From: Oscillospiraceae bacterium
GTDB lineage: Bacteria > Bacillota > Clostridia > Oscillospirales > Ruminococcaceae
DNA: 16,992 nucleotides
Reading direction: 5' to 3'
Assembly (NCBI GenBank): GCA_017394475.1
Contig: JAFPYQ010000342.1
Coordinates: 1 to 16,992, forward strand
Shown here: positions 7,626 through 14,957 of the stretch, piece after piece
Position numbering within the stretch: the first letter of the stretch is position 1
Layout: each line of letters begins with the position of its first letter
Notes under the pieces: model-generated
Told to the model about the DNA's origin: nothing
The model's database searches: none
What the model saw: only the letters and a program-made list of their open reading frames with translations
Program-made: the position numbers and the translations under genes

Positions 7626-8807
7626 ATGGATCGTATAGCATTTTTCAGAGATCTGAGCATAATAATCGTTTCGGCGAAGCTGTTCGGACTGGTGGCACAG
7701 AAGCTCAAAGCCCCCTCGGTGGTGGGTGAGATAATCGCGGGGCTGGTCATAGGACCGTGTGTGTTCAATTTGGTGGGTCAGTCGGATTATCTGTCGCTGC
7801 TGGCGGAGATAGGCGTTGTGCTGCTGATGTTCGATGCGGGGCTCGAAACGAACATGAAGGACCTTATAAAAACAGGACCTAAAGCCTTTGCAGTCGCCTG
7901 CACCGGAGTGTTTGTCCCCCTTGTGGGAGGTACGGCACTGTACAGTGCATTCTACGGGTTTGACGGGATAGGCACGGAGGAGTTCTTCCGCGCACTGTTC
8001 ATCGGCACTATAATGACAGCCACCTCGGTGGGCATAACAGTCAGCGCCCTCAAGGAGCTGGGCAAGCTCAAGGACGAGGTGGGAACGCTCATAATGAGTG
8101 CTGCCATAATAGATGACATCATCGGCATCATAGTCCTTACATTCGTTATCGGCTTTAAAAACCCCGATTCAAAGCCCTCGGATGTGCTGATAAAGACAGC
8201 ACTGTTCATAGGCCTGTCCATAGGCATCGGCACGGTGATGCACTATGTGTTCAAATGGCTCGACAAGAAATATCCCCATCAGCGCAGGATACCCATACTG
8301 GGTCTTGCCCTGTGCATGTTCCTTGCCTTTGCCGCAGAAACCTTCTTCGGCATCGCGGATATCACAGGCGCTTATGTGGCGGGACTGATACTCTGCACTA
8401 TCCAGGATTCGGACTATATCGCATCCAAGGTGGATATAAATTCCTATATGATATTTGGCCCTGTGTTCTTTGCCAGCATAGGCCTCAAAACACAGTTCGA
8501 CCAGCTCGACACACAGCTTATCGTATTCTCACTGTGCTTTGTGGCAGTGGCACTTATCACCAAGATAATCGGCTGCGGCTTCACCGCCAAGGTGCTCGGT
8601 CATGATATGAGAGACAGCCTTAAGGTGGGCGTTGGCATGATGACCAGAGGCGAGGTCGCCCTCATCGTCGCACAGAAGGGGCTCACCGTGGGGATGCTCG
8701 ATGCAAAATACTTCACCTGCGTTATTCTGCTGATAATAGTATCATCCATCACAACTCCCCTTATACTCAAAGCCCTTTACAGCGATAAAAAGAAAGCGGC
8801 AGCCTGA
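7626..8807 (+). CDS. Cation:proton antiporter, CPA2 (NapA/KefB-like) membrane domain
   Basis: A 393-residue polytopic membrane protein with about 12-13 hydrophobic segments, predicted to exchange Na+ or K+ for protons across the cell membrane. Family marks include APSVVGEIIAGLVIGP (29-44), LLMFDAGLE (66-74), the crossing-helix segment TATSVGIT (131-138) and the ion-binding pair Asp163-Asp164 in IIDDIIGI. A DD pair is the pattern of electrogenic NapA/NhaA-type exchangers, whereas KefB/KefC have QD, so Na+/H+ exchange is the better guess. It ends soon after the last helix, with no TrkA/RCK regulatory domain. ATG 7626 follows a weak AGG 7 bases upstream. It stands about 225 bases from the preceding genes and about 50 from the next. 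The family is certain; the ion is inferred. Confidence 0.9.
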   Translation: MDRIAFFRDLSIIIVSAKLFGLVAQKLKAPSVVGEIIAGLVIGPCVFNLVGQSDYLSLLAEIGVVLLMFDAGLETNMKDLIKTGPKAFAVACTGVFVPLVGGTALYSAFYGFDGIGTEEFFRALFIGTIMTATSVGITVSALKELGKLKDEVGTLIMSAAIIDDIIGIIVLTFVIGFKNPDSKPSDVLIKTALFIGLSIGIGTVMHYVFKWLDKKYPHQRRIPILGLALCMFLAFAAETFFGIADITGAYVAGLILCTIQDSDYIASKVDINSYMIFGPVFFASIGLKTQFDQLDTQLIVFSLCFVAVALITKIIGCGFTAKVLGHDMRDSLKVGVGMMTRGEVALIVAQKGLTVGMLDAKYFTCVILLIIVSSITTPLILKALYSDKKKAAA

Positions 8808-8856
8808 ATCGTGGCATCCGCAGCTGTGTCTTCATCACATAAGGAGGTCGTCCGTG

Positions 8857-9405
8857 ATGCGTTCCCTCAATCACCGCCATAATATAAAGGTCGGCGAACC
8901 GCCGCAGTTCATAAACGGTCAGGGCCTTGCCCCCATACGTTCATACCGTCTGGGGCTGTTCAATATGGCATACTGCGGCTGCCCTGCCATAGCGATATAC
9001 AACGCCCAGAGGCTCTGCGGGAAAAAGCCGGATCTGTTCAGAATCGGCGCTCTTGTGGAGGTGTATGCCCTGACCCTTTTCGGCGTGTTCGGTGCATCGC
9101 CCTGGCGGCTGAAATGGGTGCTTGGCAGGCTGGGCATGGAAAATGAGACTGTAAAGGATGTGGACAGCTTCCGGAGAGCACTTGACGGGAACATCGCCAT
9201 ACTGTGCTACAAAACGGGGCTCAAATGGAACTCCACATGGCATTTCGTAGCCATAGACGGGCGGGAGAGACCCATGCTCATATACAACCGCTACAACGAT
9301 CTCGACCGTCCTTCCCCCATAAACAATATCGATGAGCTCATAACACCGAAGCAGTTCATAACGGCGTATGTGCTCAAAGACGGCAGTGCCCTGCAGGAAG
9401 CGTGA
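8857..9405 (+). CDS. Papain/C39-like cysteine-protease-fold protein, unknown substrate
   Basis: A 182-residue protein without signal peptide. The segment AYCGCPAIAIYNA (39-51) resembles the start of the active-site helix in C39-like peptidases, where a Cys-Gly pair opens a hydrophobic helix; Cys40 is the likely nucleophile and Cys42 replaces the usual proline. WHFVAI (128-133) supplies the candidate catalytic His129, and LIYNRYND (141-148), 15 residues later, supplies Asn144 or Asp148 as third residue. Spacing and order fit a papain-like triad, but similarity is low and it could be a transglutaminase-type or inactive member. A perfect AAGGAGG (8841-8847) serves ATG 8857; the GTG at 8854 is an alternative. 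The gene ends 3 bases before tlyA, so the two are co-transcribed. The linkage to an rRNA methylase has no obvious meaning. Confidence 0.6.
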   Translation: MRSLNHRHNIKVGEPPQFINGQGLAPIRSYRLGLFNMAYCGCPAIAIYNAQRLCGKKPDLFRIGALVEVYALTLFGVFGASPWRLKWVLGRLGMENETVKDVDSFRRALDGNIAILCYKTGLKWNSTWHFVAIDGRERPMLIYNRYNDLDRPSPINNIDELITPKQFITAYVLKDGSALQEA

Positions 9406-9408
9406 AAT

Positions 9409-10155
9409 ATGAGGCTCGATGTATATCTTTCCGCTCACGGTGTCAAGAGCCGTGAGGAGGCGAAAAGGCTGATAAATGACGGCGATGTGCTGGTCAACGG
9501 AAAGCCCGCAAAGCCCTCCCTCGATGTTTCGGATACAGATGATATAAAGGTGCTCTCAAAGTGCAGATATGTGTCCCGTGGGGGGCTCAAGCTCGAAAGG
9601 GCAGTGGAGGAGTTCGGCATCTGCCTTGGTGGCTGTGTATGCCTTGACATAGGCGCATCCACAGGGGGGTTCACCGATGTATGCCTGCAGAATGGCGCTG
9701 GGTATGTCTATGCCCTTGACGTGGGACATTCCCAGCTCGATGAAAAGCTCAGGGGAGACAGCAGAGTGAAGTGCATCGAAGGCGTGAACATCAGGAACGT
9801 GACAGCGGGGTTTTTTGAAAAGACGATAGATTTTATCTGCTGTGATGTGTCCTTCATATCCCTGCGGCTCGTCCTTCCCGTGATATACTCACTGCTCGGT
9901 GCGGGGAAGAAAGCAGTGGTGCTGATAAAACCGCAGTTCGAGCTCACAAAGGGGCAGCTGGGCAAGGGCGGGATAGTGCGCTCGGAAGCCCTTCGTGAAC
10001 AGGTAAAGCGTGATATATCTGCCTTTGCCGCAGGATGCGGGTTTAAAGTACAGGGTGTGATACCTTCTCCCATAAAGGGCGGCGACGGGAATGAGGAATA
10101 CCTGATGGCACTGTATAAAATAGACGGACAGGCTTTTGCATCGCACGAACATTAG
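9409..10155 (+). CDS. tlyA: TlyA-family rRNA (cytidine-2'-O)-methyltransferase
   Basis: Predicted to methylate 2'-O of cytidine in 16S and/or 23S rRNA using S-adenosylmethionine. The 248-residue protein has an N-terminal S4 RNA-binding domain (about 1-60, MRLDVYLSAHGVKSREEAKR) and an FtsJ/RrmJ-like Rossmann domain with the SAM-binding loop CLDIGASTGGFTD (78-90). The catalytic K-D-K-E set described for the Mycobacterium tuberculosis enzyme is recognisable as Lys61 (SRGGLKLE), Asp146 (CCDVSFIS), Lys174 (IKPQFE) and Glu230 (NEEYLM), each offset by the same eight residues. AGGAAG lies about 8 bases before the ATG. In many Firmicutes tlyA sits in the xseB-dxs-recN cluster; here it follows a cysteine-protease-fold gene, so its context is unusual. 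In some bacteria loss of TlyA gives capreomycin resistance (established knowledge). Confidence 0.93.
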   Translation: MRLDVYLSAHGVKSREEAKRLINDGDVLVNGKPAKPSLDVSDTDDIKVLSKCRYVSRGGLKLERAVEEFGICLGGCVCLDIGASTGGFTDVCLQNGAGYVYALDVGHSQLDEKLRGDSRVKCIEGVNIRNVTAGFFEKTIDFICCDVSFISLRLVLPVIYSLLGAGKKAVVLIKPQFELTKGQLGKGGIVRSEALREQVKRDISAFAAGCGFKVQGVIPSPIKGGDGNEEYLMALYKIDGQAFASHEH

Positions 10156-10180
10156 AATTATTAGAAATTGATTATAATGA

Positions 10181-10209
10181 TTGACATACGCGTACTGATA
10201 TGGTATCAT
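10181..10209 (+). promoter_or_regulatory. SigA-type promoter for the downstream lipoprotein gene
   Basis: TTGACA (10181-10186), 17-base spacer, TATCAT (10204-10209). The predicted transcription start near 10216 lies inside the right arm of the surrounding inverted repeat. It drives the lipoprotein gene at 10323 with a leader of about 107 bases. Confidence 0.65.
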
Positions 10210-10225
10210 ATCAGTATGCGTATGT
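10184..10225. repeat. 42-bp near-perfect inverted repeat covering the promoter (operator or terminator)
   Basis: The left arm ACATACGCGTACTGATATG (10184-10202) and the right arm CATATCAGTATGCGTATGT (10207-10225) pair over 19 bp with a single G/T wobble and a 4-base loop. The dyad covers the -35/-10 spacer, the -10 and the start region, the arrangement of a repressor operator. In RNA reading through from tlyA the same sequence would be a very stable hairpin, followed only by a broken T-tract (TTTGCGTTT), so weak termination of tlyA is the alternative or an added role. No regulator gene is adjacent. Confidence 0.7.
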
Positions 10226-10322
10226 TTGCGTTTCAGCGATATGTCCCCGACCGTATGGAAGAAAAGAGATATGCTGCGGTCAAGCGGGGAACGAATATCG
10301 CCAGCTGTGAAAGGAGTTCGTA

Positions 10323-11018
10323 ATGAAAAATACCGGAAGAATGACTGCGGTGGTGACGGCACTTATCATGTGCCTTTCCTTTGCAGGCTGCGGCAATACA
10401 GAGAAAAGTGCAGTGGCTGCTGTAACAGAAAGTGATGTCTTCCTGCCAAAGGGCTATACAATGGACGATCTTAAAAATATGATCTCCATTGACGGAGATA
10501 CTATCCCACTGCCCGCTACCGCTGATTCGATCATCGAAGCTCTCGGTGAGCACTACTCCTATGATGCCTTCAGCATAGCCGAAGATCAGACCCCCGATGA
10601 GTATTTTGAGGAAAAAAGCTCCTGTGGTGTGTATATCCGCAAGGATAACGATACTATTCTTTTCAGTATGAGCCTGGCAAAAGAAAACTATACGGGCAGC
10701 ATCGCAGATAGTCCCATTTATAATATCGGTACGCTCAGAAAAGATGATTTTGAAAAATGTGGTCTTGAATTAAAGCTGCTTGATAAGCTGACATTTGACA
10801 GCAATGTTGCCGATATCATCAAAGTGCTCGGAGAACCATCGACAGGCAGCGCGGGAAATAATTTGCGATATGTATTCTACGATGATGAGCTTGAACTGGA
10901 GATCACGTTCCGTATGGAAAAAGACTGTTACAAGGTCGGTAAGGACGGTAAAAAGACTACTTTGGTCAAGGAAAGGGATAATCGGATAAAGGGTATAACC
11001 ATTGATAAGTTCCTTTGA
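10323..11018 (+). CDS. Putative lipoprotein with two similar lobes
   Basis: I do not recognise a named family. The 231-residue product has a signal peptide and a lipobox FAGC (20-23), placing the lipid-modified cysteine at residue 23. The mature part seems to contain two related units: one around IPLPATADSIIEALGE (61-76) followed by beta strands to about 119, and one around LTFDSNVADIIKVLGEP (156-172) followed by strands to about 197. Each has a hydrophobic helix ending in LGE, as in BamE/SmpA or BLIP-like modules, where such domains bind other proteins; this is inference. AAAGGAG lies about 7 bases before the ATG. The gene is monocistronic, with a palindrome-covered promoter upstream and a terminator hairpin 43 bases after its stop, and it converges on the metal ATPase gene. 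Confidence 0.8.
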   Translation: MKNTGRMTAVVTALIMCLSFAGCGNTEKSAVAAVTESDVFLPKGYTMDDLKNMISIDGDTIPLPATADSIIEALGEHYSYDAFSIAEDQTPDEYFEEKSSCGVYIRKDNDTILFSMSLAKENYTGSIADSPIYNIGTLRKDDFEKCGLELKLLDKLTFDSNVADIIKVLGEPSTGSAGNNLRYVFYDDELELEITFRMEKDCYKVGKDGKKTTLVKERDNRIKGITIDKFL

Positions 11019-11061
11019 TAATGTTTAGAAGATCAGAGCCGTTATCGGTCACCAGACACTA

Positions 11062-11093
11062 ATACCCGCGAATGAGCGTTCATTCACGGGTAT
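11062..11093 (+). terminator. Intrinsic terminator between convergent genes
   Basis: A 14-bp stem (ATACCCGCGAATGA / TCATTCACGGGTAT, one wobble) with a 4-base loop, followed on the plus strand by the T-rich tract CGTTCTTTCT. It ends the lipoprotein transcript. On the minus strand the tail is not T-rich, so its use by the metal ATPase operon is less sure, although the hairpin forms on either strand. Confidence 0.7.
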
Positions 11094-11108
11094 CGTTCTT
11101 TCTATGCG

Positions 11109-13001
11109 CTATGCGGTTTTGATATCCTTTATCCCCAGTGCCCTTATTGCATTGAGAACGGCTATGACCATAACGCCCACATCTGCGAATATGGCGAGCC
11201 ACATGCTGGCAAAGCCCAGAGCACCCAGCAGCAGGCATATAAGCTTTATGCCTATGGCGAACCATATATTCTCGTAGACTATCCTCATGCATTTTTTGGC
11301 ATGGCGCACAGCCAGCGGTATCTTTATGGGGTCGTCATCCATTATGACCACATCCGCAGCCTCTATGGCCGCATCCGAACCCAGCGCACCCATGGCTATG
11401 CCTATATCCGCACGGGAGAGCACGGGGGCATCATTAATGCCGTCCCCCACAAAGGCAAGTGCCTGATCTGCGGGCTTTGCCTTTAACAGCTCCTCCACGC
11501 GCTCCACCTTCTGGGCGGGCAAAAGCTGCGTGTATACGGTGTCGATGCCTATCTCCTTTGCCACCGATTCACCTGTGTTCTTTATATCCCCCGTGAGCAT
11601 GACTGTCTTAGTGATGCCCTGGGCTTTGAGCTCCCTGATGGTCTGGGCGGAGTGCTCCTTTATCGTGTCGCTGATGAGGATGTGACCTGCATATTGTCCC
11701 TTCACAGCCATGTGTACCACTGTGCCGACGCAGTGACATTCACGGTAATCAACGCCTATGTGCTGCATCAGCCTGTCATTGCCCACAGCTACCTTCACAT
11801 CATCCACATCAGCAAGGATGCCCTTTCCGCCGATCTCCTCGATTATGCCCAGCCTGCTGCGGTCTATATCCTGACCGTATGCCCGCTGTATGCTCTTGCT
11901 GATGGGGTGGGAGGAAGGGCTTTCGGCAATGGCAGCGTATTCTATGAGCCTGCTGTCCTCCATAGTGCCGTGATGTATGCCGTTCACATCGAACACGCCC
12001 TTTGTGAGGGTGCCGGTCTTGTCGAATACTACGGTCTTCACCTTTGAGAGGGTCTCAAGGTAATTGGCGCCTTTGATGAGTATGCCCTTGCGGGATGCAC
12101 CGCCCAGCCCTGCGAAGAAGCTCAGGGGGATGCTTATCACAAGCGCACAGGGGCAGCTTATTACAAGAAATGTGAGCGCTCTGTACATCCATGTTCCCCA
12201 CAGCGCTGCATTGCCTGCGATGATGTTCACAACGGGTGGGAGGATCGCCAGCAGCAGCGCCGATATGCACACTGCGGGAGTGTAGTACTTTGCGAATTTG
12301 GTGATGAACTTTTCCGATTCCGATTTCTTGGAGCCGGAGTTTTCCACAAGCTCGAGTATCTTTGAAGCGGTGCTCTCCCCGAATTCCTTAGTGGTGCGTA
12401 TGCGCAGCACGCTGCTCATATTTATCGAGCCGCTTATCACTTCATCGCCCACAGCTACATCACGGGGCAGGCTCTCGCCTGTAAGGGCGGCGGTGTTGAG
12501 CGTTCCGCTGCCTTCGATCACTGTGCCGTCTATGGGTATCTTTTCGCCGGGATTCACCACTATGACAGCACCTGTTTCCACCTCATCCGGGTCTGTCTGC
12601 ACTATGCCTTCATCTGTTTCAAGGTTTGCATAGTCCGGGCGGATGTCCATAAGCTCCGATATGCTCTTTCTGGACTTACCCACGGCTATGGACTGGAAAA
12701 GCTCGCCTGTCTGGTAGAAAAGCATGACCGCAACGGCCTCGTTGTAATCCCCCGAGCCGTTTACCACCGCGATAACGAATGCGCCCACGGTGGCAATTGC
12801 CATGAGGAAACACTCATCGAACACCTGACCGTTGACTATTCCGTGAACGGACTTGCGCAGGATATCATAGCCTATGACAAAATAGGGGATGAGGTAGAGC
12901 AGGAGCCGCGGTATCCCCGCAACGGGGATAAAATGCAGCACCACCAGCAGTACTGCCGTTATAATTATCCTGATAAGGACTTTTTTCTGTTTTTTATTCA
13001 T
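11109..13001 (-). CDS. P1B-type heavy-metal translocating ATPase (Zn/Cd/Pb type) without HMA domain
   Basis: Pumps a divalent soft metal, most likely Zn2+, Cd2+ or Pb2+, out of the cell using ATP. The 630-residue protein begins directly with membrane helices and has no N-terminal HMA or His-rich domain. Motifs in order are TGES (174-177, actuator), the metal-binding SCPCAL (282-287), the phosphorylation site DKTGT (327-331, Asp327), the P1B mark SSHP (363-366), GDGIND (519-524), and Asp607 in ADVGVMVIAVLNAIR, which with CPC defines the Zn/Cd/Pb subgroup (P1B-2). All catalytic residues are present. Start ATG 13001 overlaps the methyltransferase stop as ATGA and has GAGG 7 bases upstream; longer starts have no support. 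It is the last gene of the four-gene metal operon, and the missing HMA domain is supplied as a separate first gene. Confidence 0.93.
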   Translation of the reverse strand: MNKKQKKVLIRIIITAVLLVVLHFIPVAGIPRLLLYLIPYFVIGYDILRKSVHGIVNGQVFDECFLMAIATVGAFVIAVVNGSGDYNEAVAVMLFYQTGELFQSIAVGKSRKSISELMDIRPDYANLETDEGIVQTDPDEVETGAVIVVNPGEKIPIDGTVIEGSGTLNTAALTGESLPRDVAVGDEVISGSINMSSVLRIRTTKEFGESTASKILELVENSGSKKSESEKFITKFAKYYTPAVCISALLLAILPPVVNIIAGNAALWGTWMYRALTFLVISCPCALVISIPLSFFAGLGGASRKGILIKGANYLETLSKVKTVVFDKTGTLTKGVFDVNGIHHGTMEDSRLIEYAAIAESPSSHPISKSIQRAYGQDIDRSRLGIIEEIGGKGILADVDDVKVAVGNDRLMQHIGVDYRECHCVGTVVHMAVKGQYAGHILISDTIKEHSAQTIRELKAQGITKTVMLTGDIKNTGESVAKEIGIDTVYTQLLPAQKVERVEELLKAKPADQALAFVGDGINDAPVLSRADIGIAMGALGSDAAIEAADVVIMDDDPIKIPLAVRHAKKCMRIVYENIWFAIGIKLICLLLGALGFASMWLAIFADVGVMVIAVLNAIRALGIKDIKTA

Positions 13002-13636
13002 ACGCCCGCCTCTCTTTTTGACATTGAGATGACTGTGGTATAATTGCACCTGATGCTCTCTCTGACAATGAACCCGTGCCTTTCAAAATACTTTTCTTTA
13101 TCGGAATGATAGAAGTCTTTGAAAAAGCGGGGGGTGGTGAGTATCTCCAGAATATACACAGGAGCGAATCTGAGCTTCCGTGATATGCTTTCCTCTCGCT
13201 CCCATTCGATGACGATCAGTGTCCCGTCGGGGCTCAGAAGCCTTCTTGCTTCATCCAGTATGTCACGGCGGAGCTGCTCGGTACATTCGTGAAGAACAAG
13301 CCCCAGTATGATGTGATCGAAACAACCGTCCCTGAGCCCTGTATCCGCTGCATCACGGCAGAGGAGCTTCACATTGTCAAGGTGCATTTTCCCGCTCTTT
13401 CTCCGGGCCTGCCTCAGCATTGGCTTTGATCTGTCAAGTCCGACTACGGTGTTGGCAGGGTTTTTCGCTGCGATCGCCAGTCCGTTTGACATAGTGCCGC
13501 AGCACATATCGAGCACCCTTGACCTTTTGTCGGGGATAAGCCCTGCTGCTGCCGTGAGCGGATGGGTACTGCCGTCTTTGAGCCATGCTCCGAGCAGAAG
13601 ATCATATCCCGCCGAAATGATGGTATAGATATCCAT
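12998..13636 (-). CDS. Class I SAM-dependent methyltransferase in the metal operon
   Basis: A 212-residue cytoplasmic methyltransferase of the UbiE/Methyltransf_11/25 type. The SAM-binding motif I is VLDMCCGT (41-48), the acidic residue after strand 2 is Asp68 in VVGLDRS, and the later core strand with LGLVLHEC (111-118) and LLSPDGTLIVIEWE (133-146) completes the Rossmann fold. The substrate is unknown. Cysteines at 45, 46, 93, 105, 118 and 197 are notable, but the three-cysteine pattern of ArsM arsenite methyltransferases is not evident to me. ATG 13636 is preferred because GAGGG lies 5 bases upstream; a TTG at 13675 would overlap the hydrolase gene. The gene begins 22 bases after the hydrolase stop and overlaps the metal ATPase start by 4, indicating tight co-expression and perhaps a role in metal or metalloid detoxification (inference). 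Confidence 0.83.
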   Translation of the reverse strand: MDIYTIISAGYDLLLGAWLKDGSTHPLTAAAGLIPDKRSRVLDMCCGTMSNGLAIAAKNPANTVVGLDRSKPMLRQARRKSGKMHLDNVKLLCRDAADTGLRDGCFDHIILGLVLHECTEQLRRDILDEARRLLSPDGTLIVIEWEREESISRKLRFAPVYILEILTTPRFFKDFYHSDKEKYFERHGFIVRESIRCNYTTVISMSKREAGV

Positions 13637-13658
13637 AATTTCCCTCATTAAGCCTGCA

Positions 13659-14477
13659 TCATATCTCGATGACAAGGCCTGTTCTCAGCTGTGAGAGCTT
13701 ATCGCCGAGTATCTCCTTCATTATCTTGTATGCCCTGTTCTTGGTGCAGTGCCCCGTACAGACATAGGCGATACCCGCTCTCTCCATTCCCCGGGCGATG
13801 CCTTCAATCTCTTTCCTGCTCTTGTTCCACAGATGCAGGCCGCCTATGTAACCGTATATCTTCTTATGAGGGAAAGTCTCTTTTACATCGTTGATGATAT
13901 TCAATGCGCCGCCGTGAGAACAGCTGTTTATGATGACAAGGCCCTTTGCGGTGTCTATAACGACGCTCTGCTCATGTGAGAAATCATCGGGCATCCACCC
14001 CGAGGGAGTGCGCCTGTACATTCCCTCACGCTTCCCGATGGCAGAAAGGCCGTCTGTTTTGTGAGGTATGAGATACACACCATCGCAGAGCCTGCAGTCA
14101 CCCGAAACATATTCTATACGGTCGTGATAGTTTTTATCAAGCCCCTTCGGCAGGCCTGCATACATTTTAAAGAAGAGTATCTGTCCGTAGCAGTCCTCTG
14201 CCGCAGTATCCCGCAGGTAGAATTTAGCCTTTTTGTTCTCATCAAGGAATTTCGGTATGCCGTTGCCGTGATCACAGTGGGCGTGACTCAGCACCCCGTA
14301 GTCTATCCTGCCTATGTCAAGATCCAGCTTTTTCAGGTTCTCCGCGAACAGCTCCGATCCTCCCGCATCGACGAGTATCTGCTTTCCGCTGTGTTCTGCA
14401 AGTATGGACAGTCCCCATTCGCCTTTGAGATCGCTGCCGGAGATATTATCCACTATTACGGTAAGCCTGGTATCCAC
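13659..14477 (-). CDS. Metallo-beta-lactamase-fold hydrolase, COG1237 type
   Basis: A 272-residue soluble protein with the MBL-fold metal site SHAHCDHGNG (64-73): His65, His67, Asp69 and His70 as ligands, with His188 (NSCSHGG) and probably His215 (GGLHL) and His243 (CTGHC). The GGLHL and TGHCTKNRAY elements are those of COG1237, whose archaeal members include the enzyme forming a ribofuranosyl-aminobenzene phosphate in methanopterin synthesis; bacterial members are mostly uncharacterised, so that activity should not be assumed. The start is GTG at 14477, preceded by an AGGGTGAG-type site; no in-frame ATG lies near. It follows the HMA gene by 31 bases and precedes the methyltransferase. Its place in a metal-efflux operon suggests action on a metal-containing or metal-stress metabolite, which is inference. 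Confidence 0.85.
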   Translation of the reverse strand: MDTRLTVIVDNISGSDLKGEWGLSILAEHSGKQILVDAGGSELFAENLKKLDLDIGRIDYGVLSHAHCDHGNGIPKFLDENKKAKFYLRDTAAEDCYGQILFFKMYAGLPKGLDKNYHDRIEYVSGDCRLCDGVYLIPHKTDGLSAIGKREGMYRRTPSGWMPDDFSHEQSVVIDTAKGLVIINSCSHGGALNIINDVKETFPHKKIYGYIGGLHLWNKSRKEIEGIARGMERAGIAYVCTGHCTKNRAYKIMKEILGDKLSQLRTGLVIEI

Positions 14478-14508
14478 TGTATCTCACCCTTATGCCTGCA
14501 GCGGCAGG

Positions 14509-14730
14509 TCATATCCCGAAGATCTCGCAGTCGTCCTCTACCTTCTTGCAGTTGGCAAGGACGTTCTTCATAACGGACTTTACGTCAGCGCCGTCTTCAA
14601 ACTCCACGTTCATTTTAAGTGTCATGAAATTCACTATACAATCCTTGACGCCGGGAGTTTTGTTTGCAGCCTCTTCCATCTTAGCAGCGCAGTTTGCGCA
14701 GTCAACATCTATCTTATAGGACTTTTTCAT
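14509..14730 (-). CDS. Free-standing HMA metal-binding protein
   Basis: A 73-residue HMA (ferredoxin-like) domain with the metal-binding pair Cys11-Ala-Asn-Cys14 in DCANCAAKME, as in CopZ/MerP and in the N-terminal domains of metal ATPases. It probably binds a soft metal ion in the cytoplasm and hands it to the ATPase encoded three genes downstream, which lacks such a domain. Three further cysteines (31, 61, 68) may add to binding. ATG 14730 is chosen because GGAGGT lies 4 bases upstream; the longer frame starting at 14775 would run through the operator. It is the first gene of the operon, directly below the metal-responsive promoter. The DCANC context is of the ZntA/CadA type rather than the GMxCxxC of copper chaperones, in keeping with the pump. 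Confidence 0.9.
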   Translation of the reverse strand: MKKSYKIDVDCANCAAKMEEAANKTPGVKDCIVNFMTLKMNVEFEDGADVKSVMKNVLANCKKVEDDCEIFGI

Positions 14731-14754
14731 AATGACCTCCAAAAAATATATCTG

Positions 14755-14780
14755 AACAAATGAACAAGTATTCATTTGTT
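14755..14780. promoter_or_regulatory. ArsR/SmtB-family metal-sensor operator
   Basis: A perfect 10-bp inverted repeat AACAAATGAA / TTCATTTGTT with a 6-base centre. Its core ATGAACAAGTATTCAT closely matches the dyad bound by SmtB, CzrA and CadC, zinc/cadmium-sensing repressors of the ArsR family. It begins 3 bp downstream of the -10 box and covers the predicted transcription start, so a bound repressor would block initiation and metal would release it. No arsR-type gene is in this window. Confidence 0.8.
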
Positions 14781-14783
14781 TAT

Positions 14784-14812
14784 ATGATACTACTTTTGCA
14801 GCGGATTGTCAA
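14784..14812 (-). promoter_or_regulatory. SigA-type promoter of the metal operon
   Basis: On the minus strand: TTGACA (14807-14812), 17-base spacer, TATCAT (14784-14789). It lies directly upstream of the SmtB-like operator and about 55 bases before the HMA gene start. Confidence 0.8.
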
Positions 14813-14957
14813 GGGGTTTTCTGAAAATAAGATTGTGCATTATGACAAATTATCGTGTATATCCATATACATCATATACAAATGCGATACAGCGGCAAAG
14901 GAGGATATCCGAAAGGATATGCTAAATGTTAATTTTTCTTGAACATGGCGAATAAAG

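Noticed and set aside
11071..11085. ATGAGCGTTCAT core resembling an ArsR-type operator
   Set aside because: It is the top of the terminator stem-loop between convergent genes, far from any promoter.
14905..14920. ATATCC-GAAA-GGATAT hairpin as a terminator
   Set aside because: Only 6 bp of A/T-rich stem, and no gene on the plus strand ends before it.
14760..14942. Plus-strand 60-codon frame beginning in the metal operator
   Set aside because: It runs through the operator and promoter of the divergent operon, has no ribosome binding site and encodes no recognisable protein.
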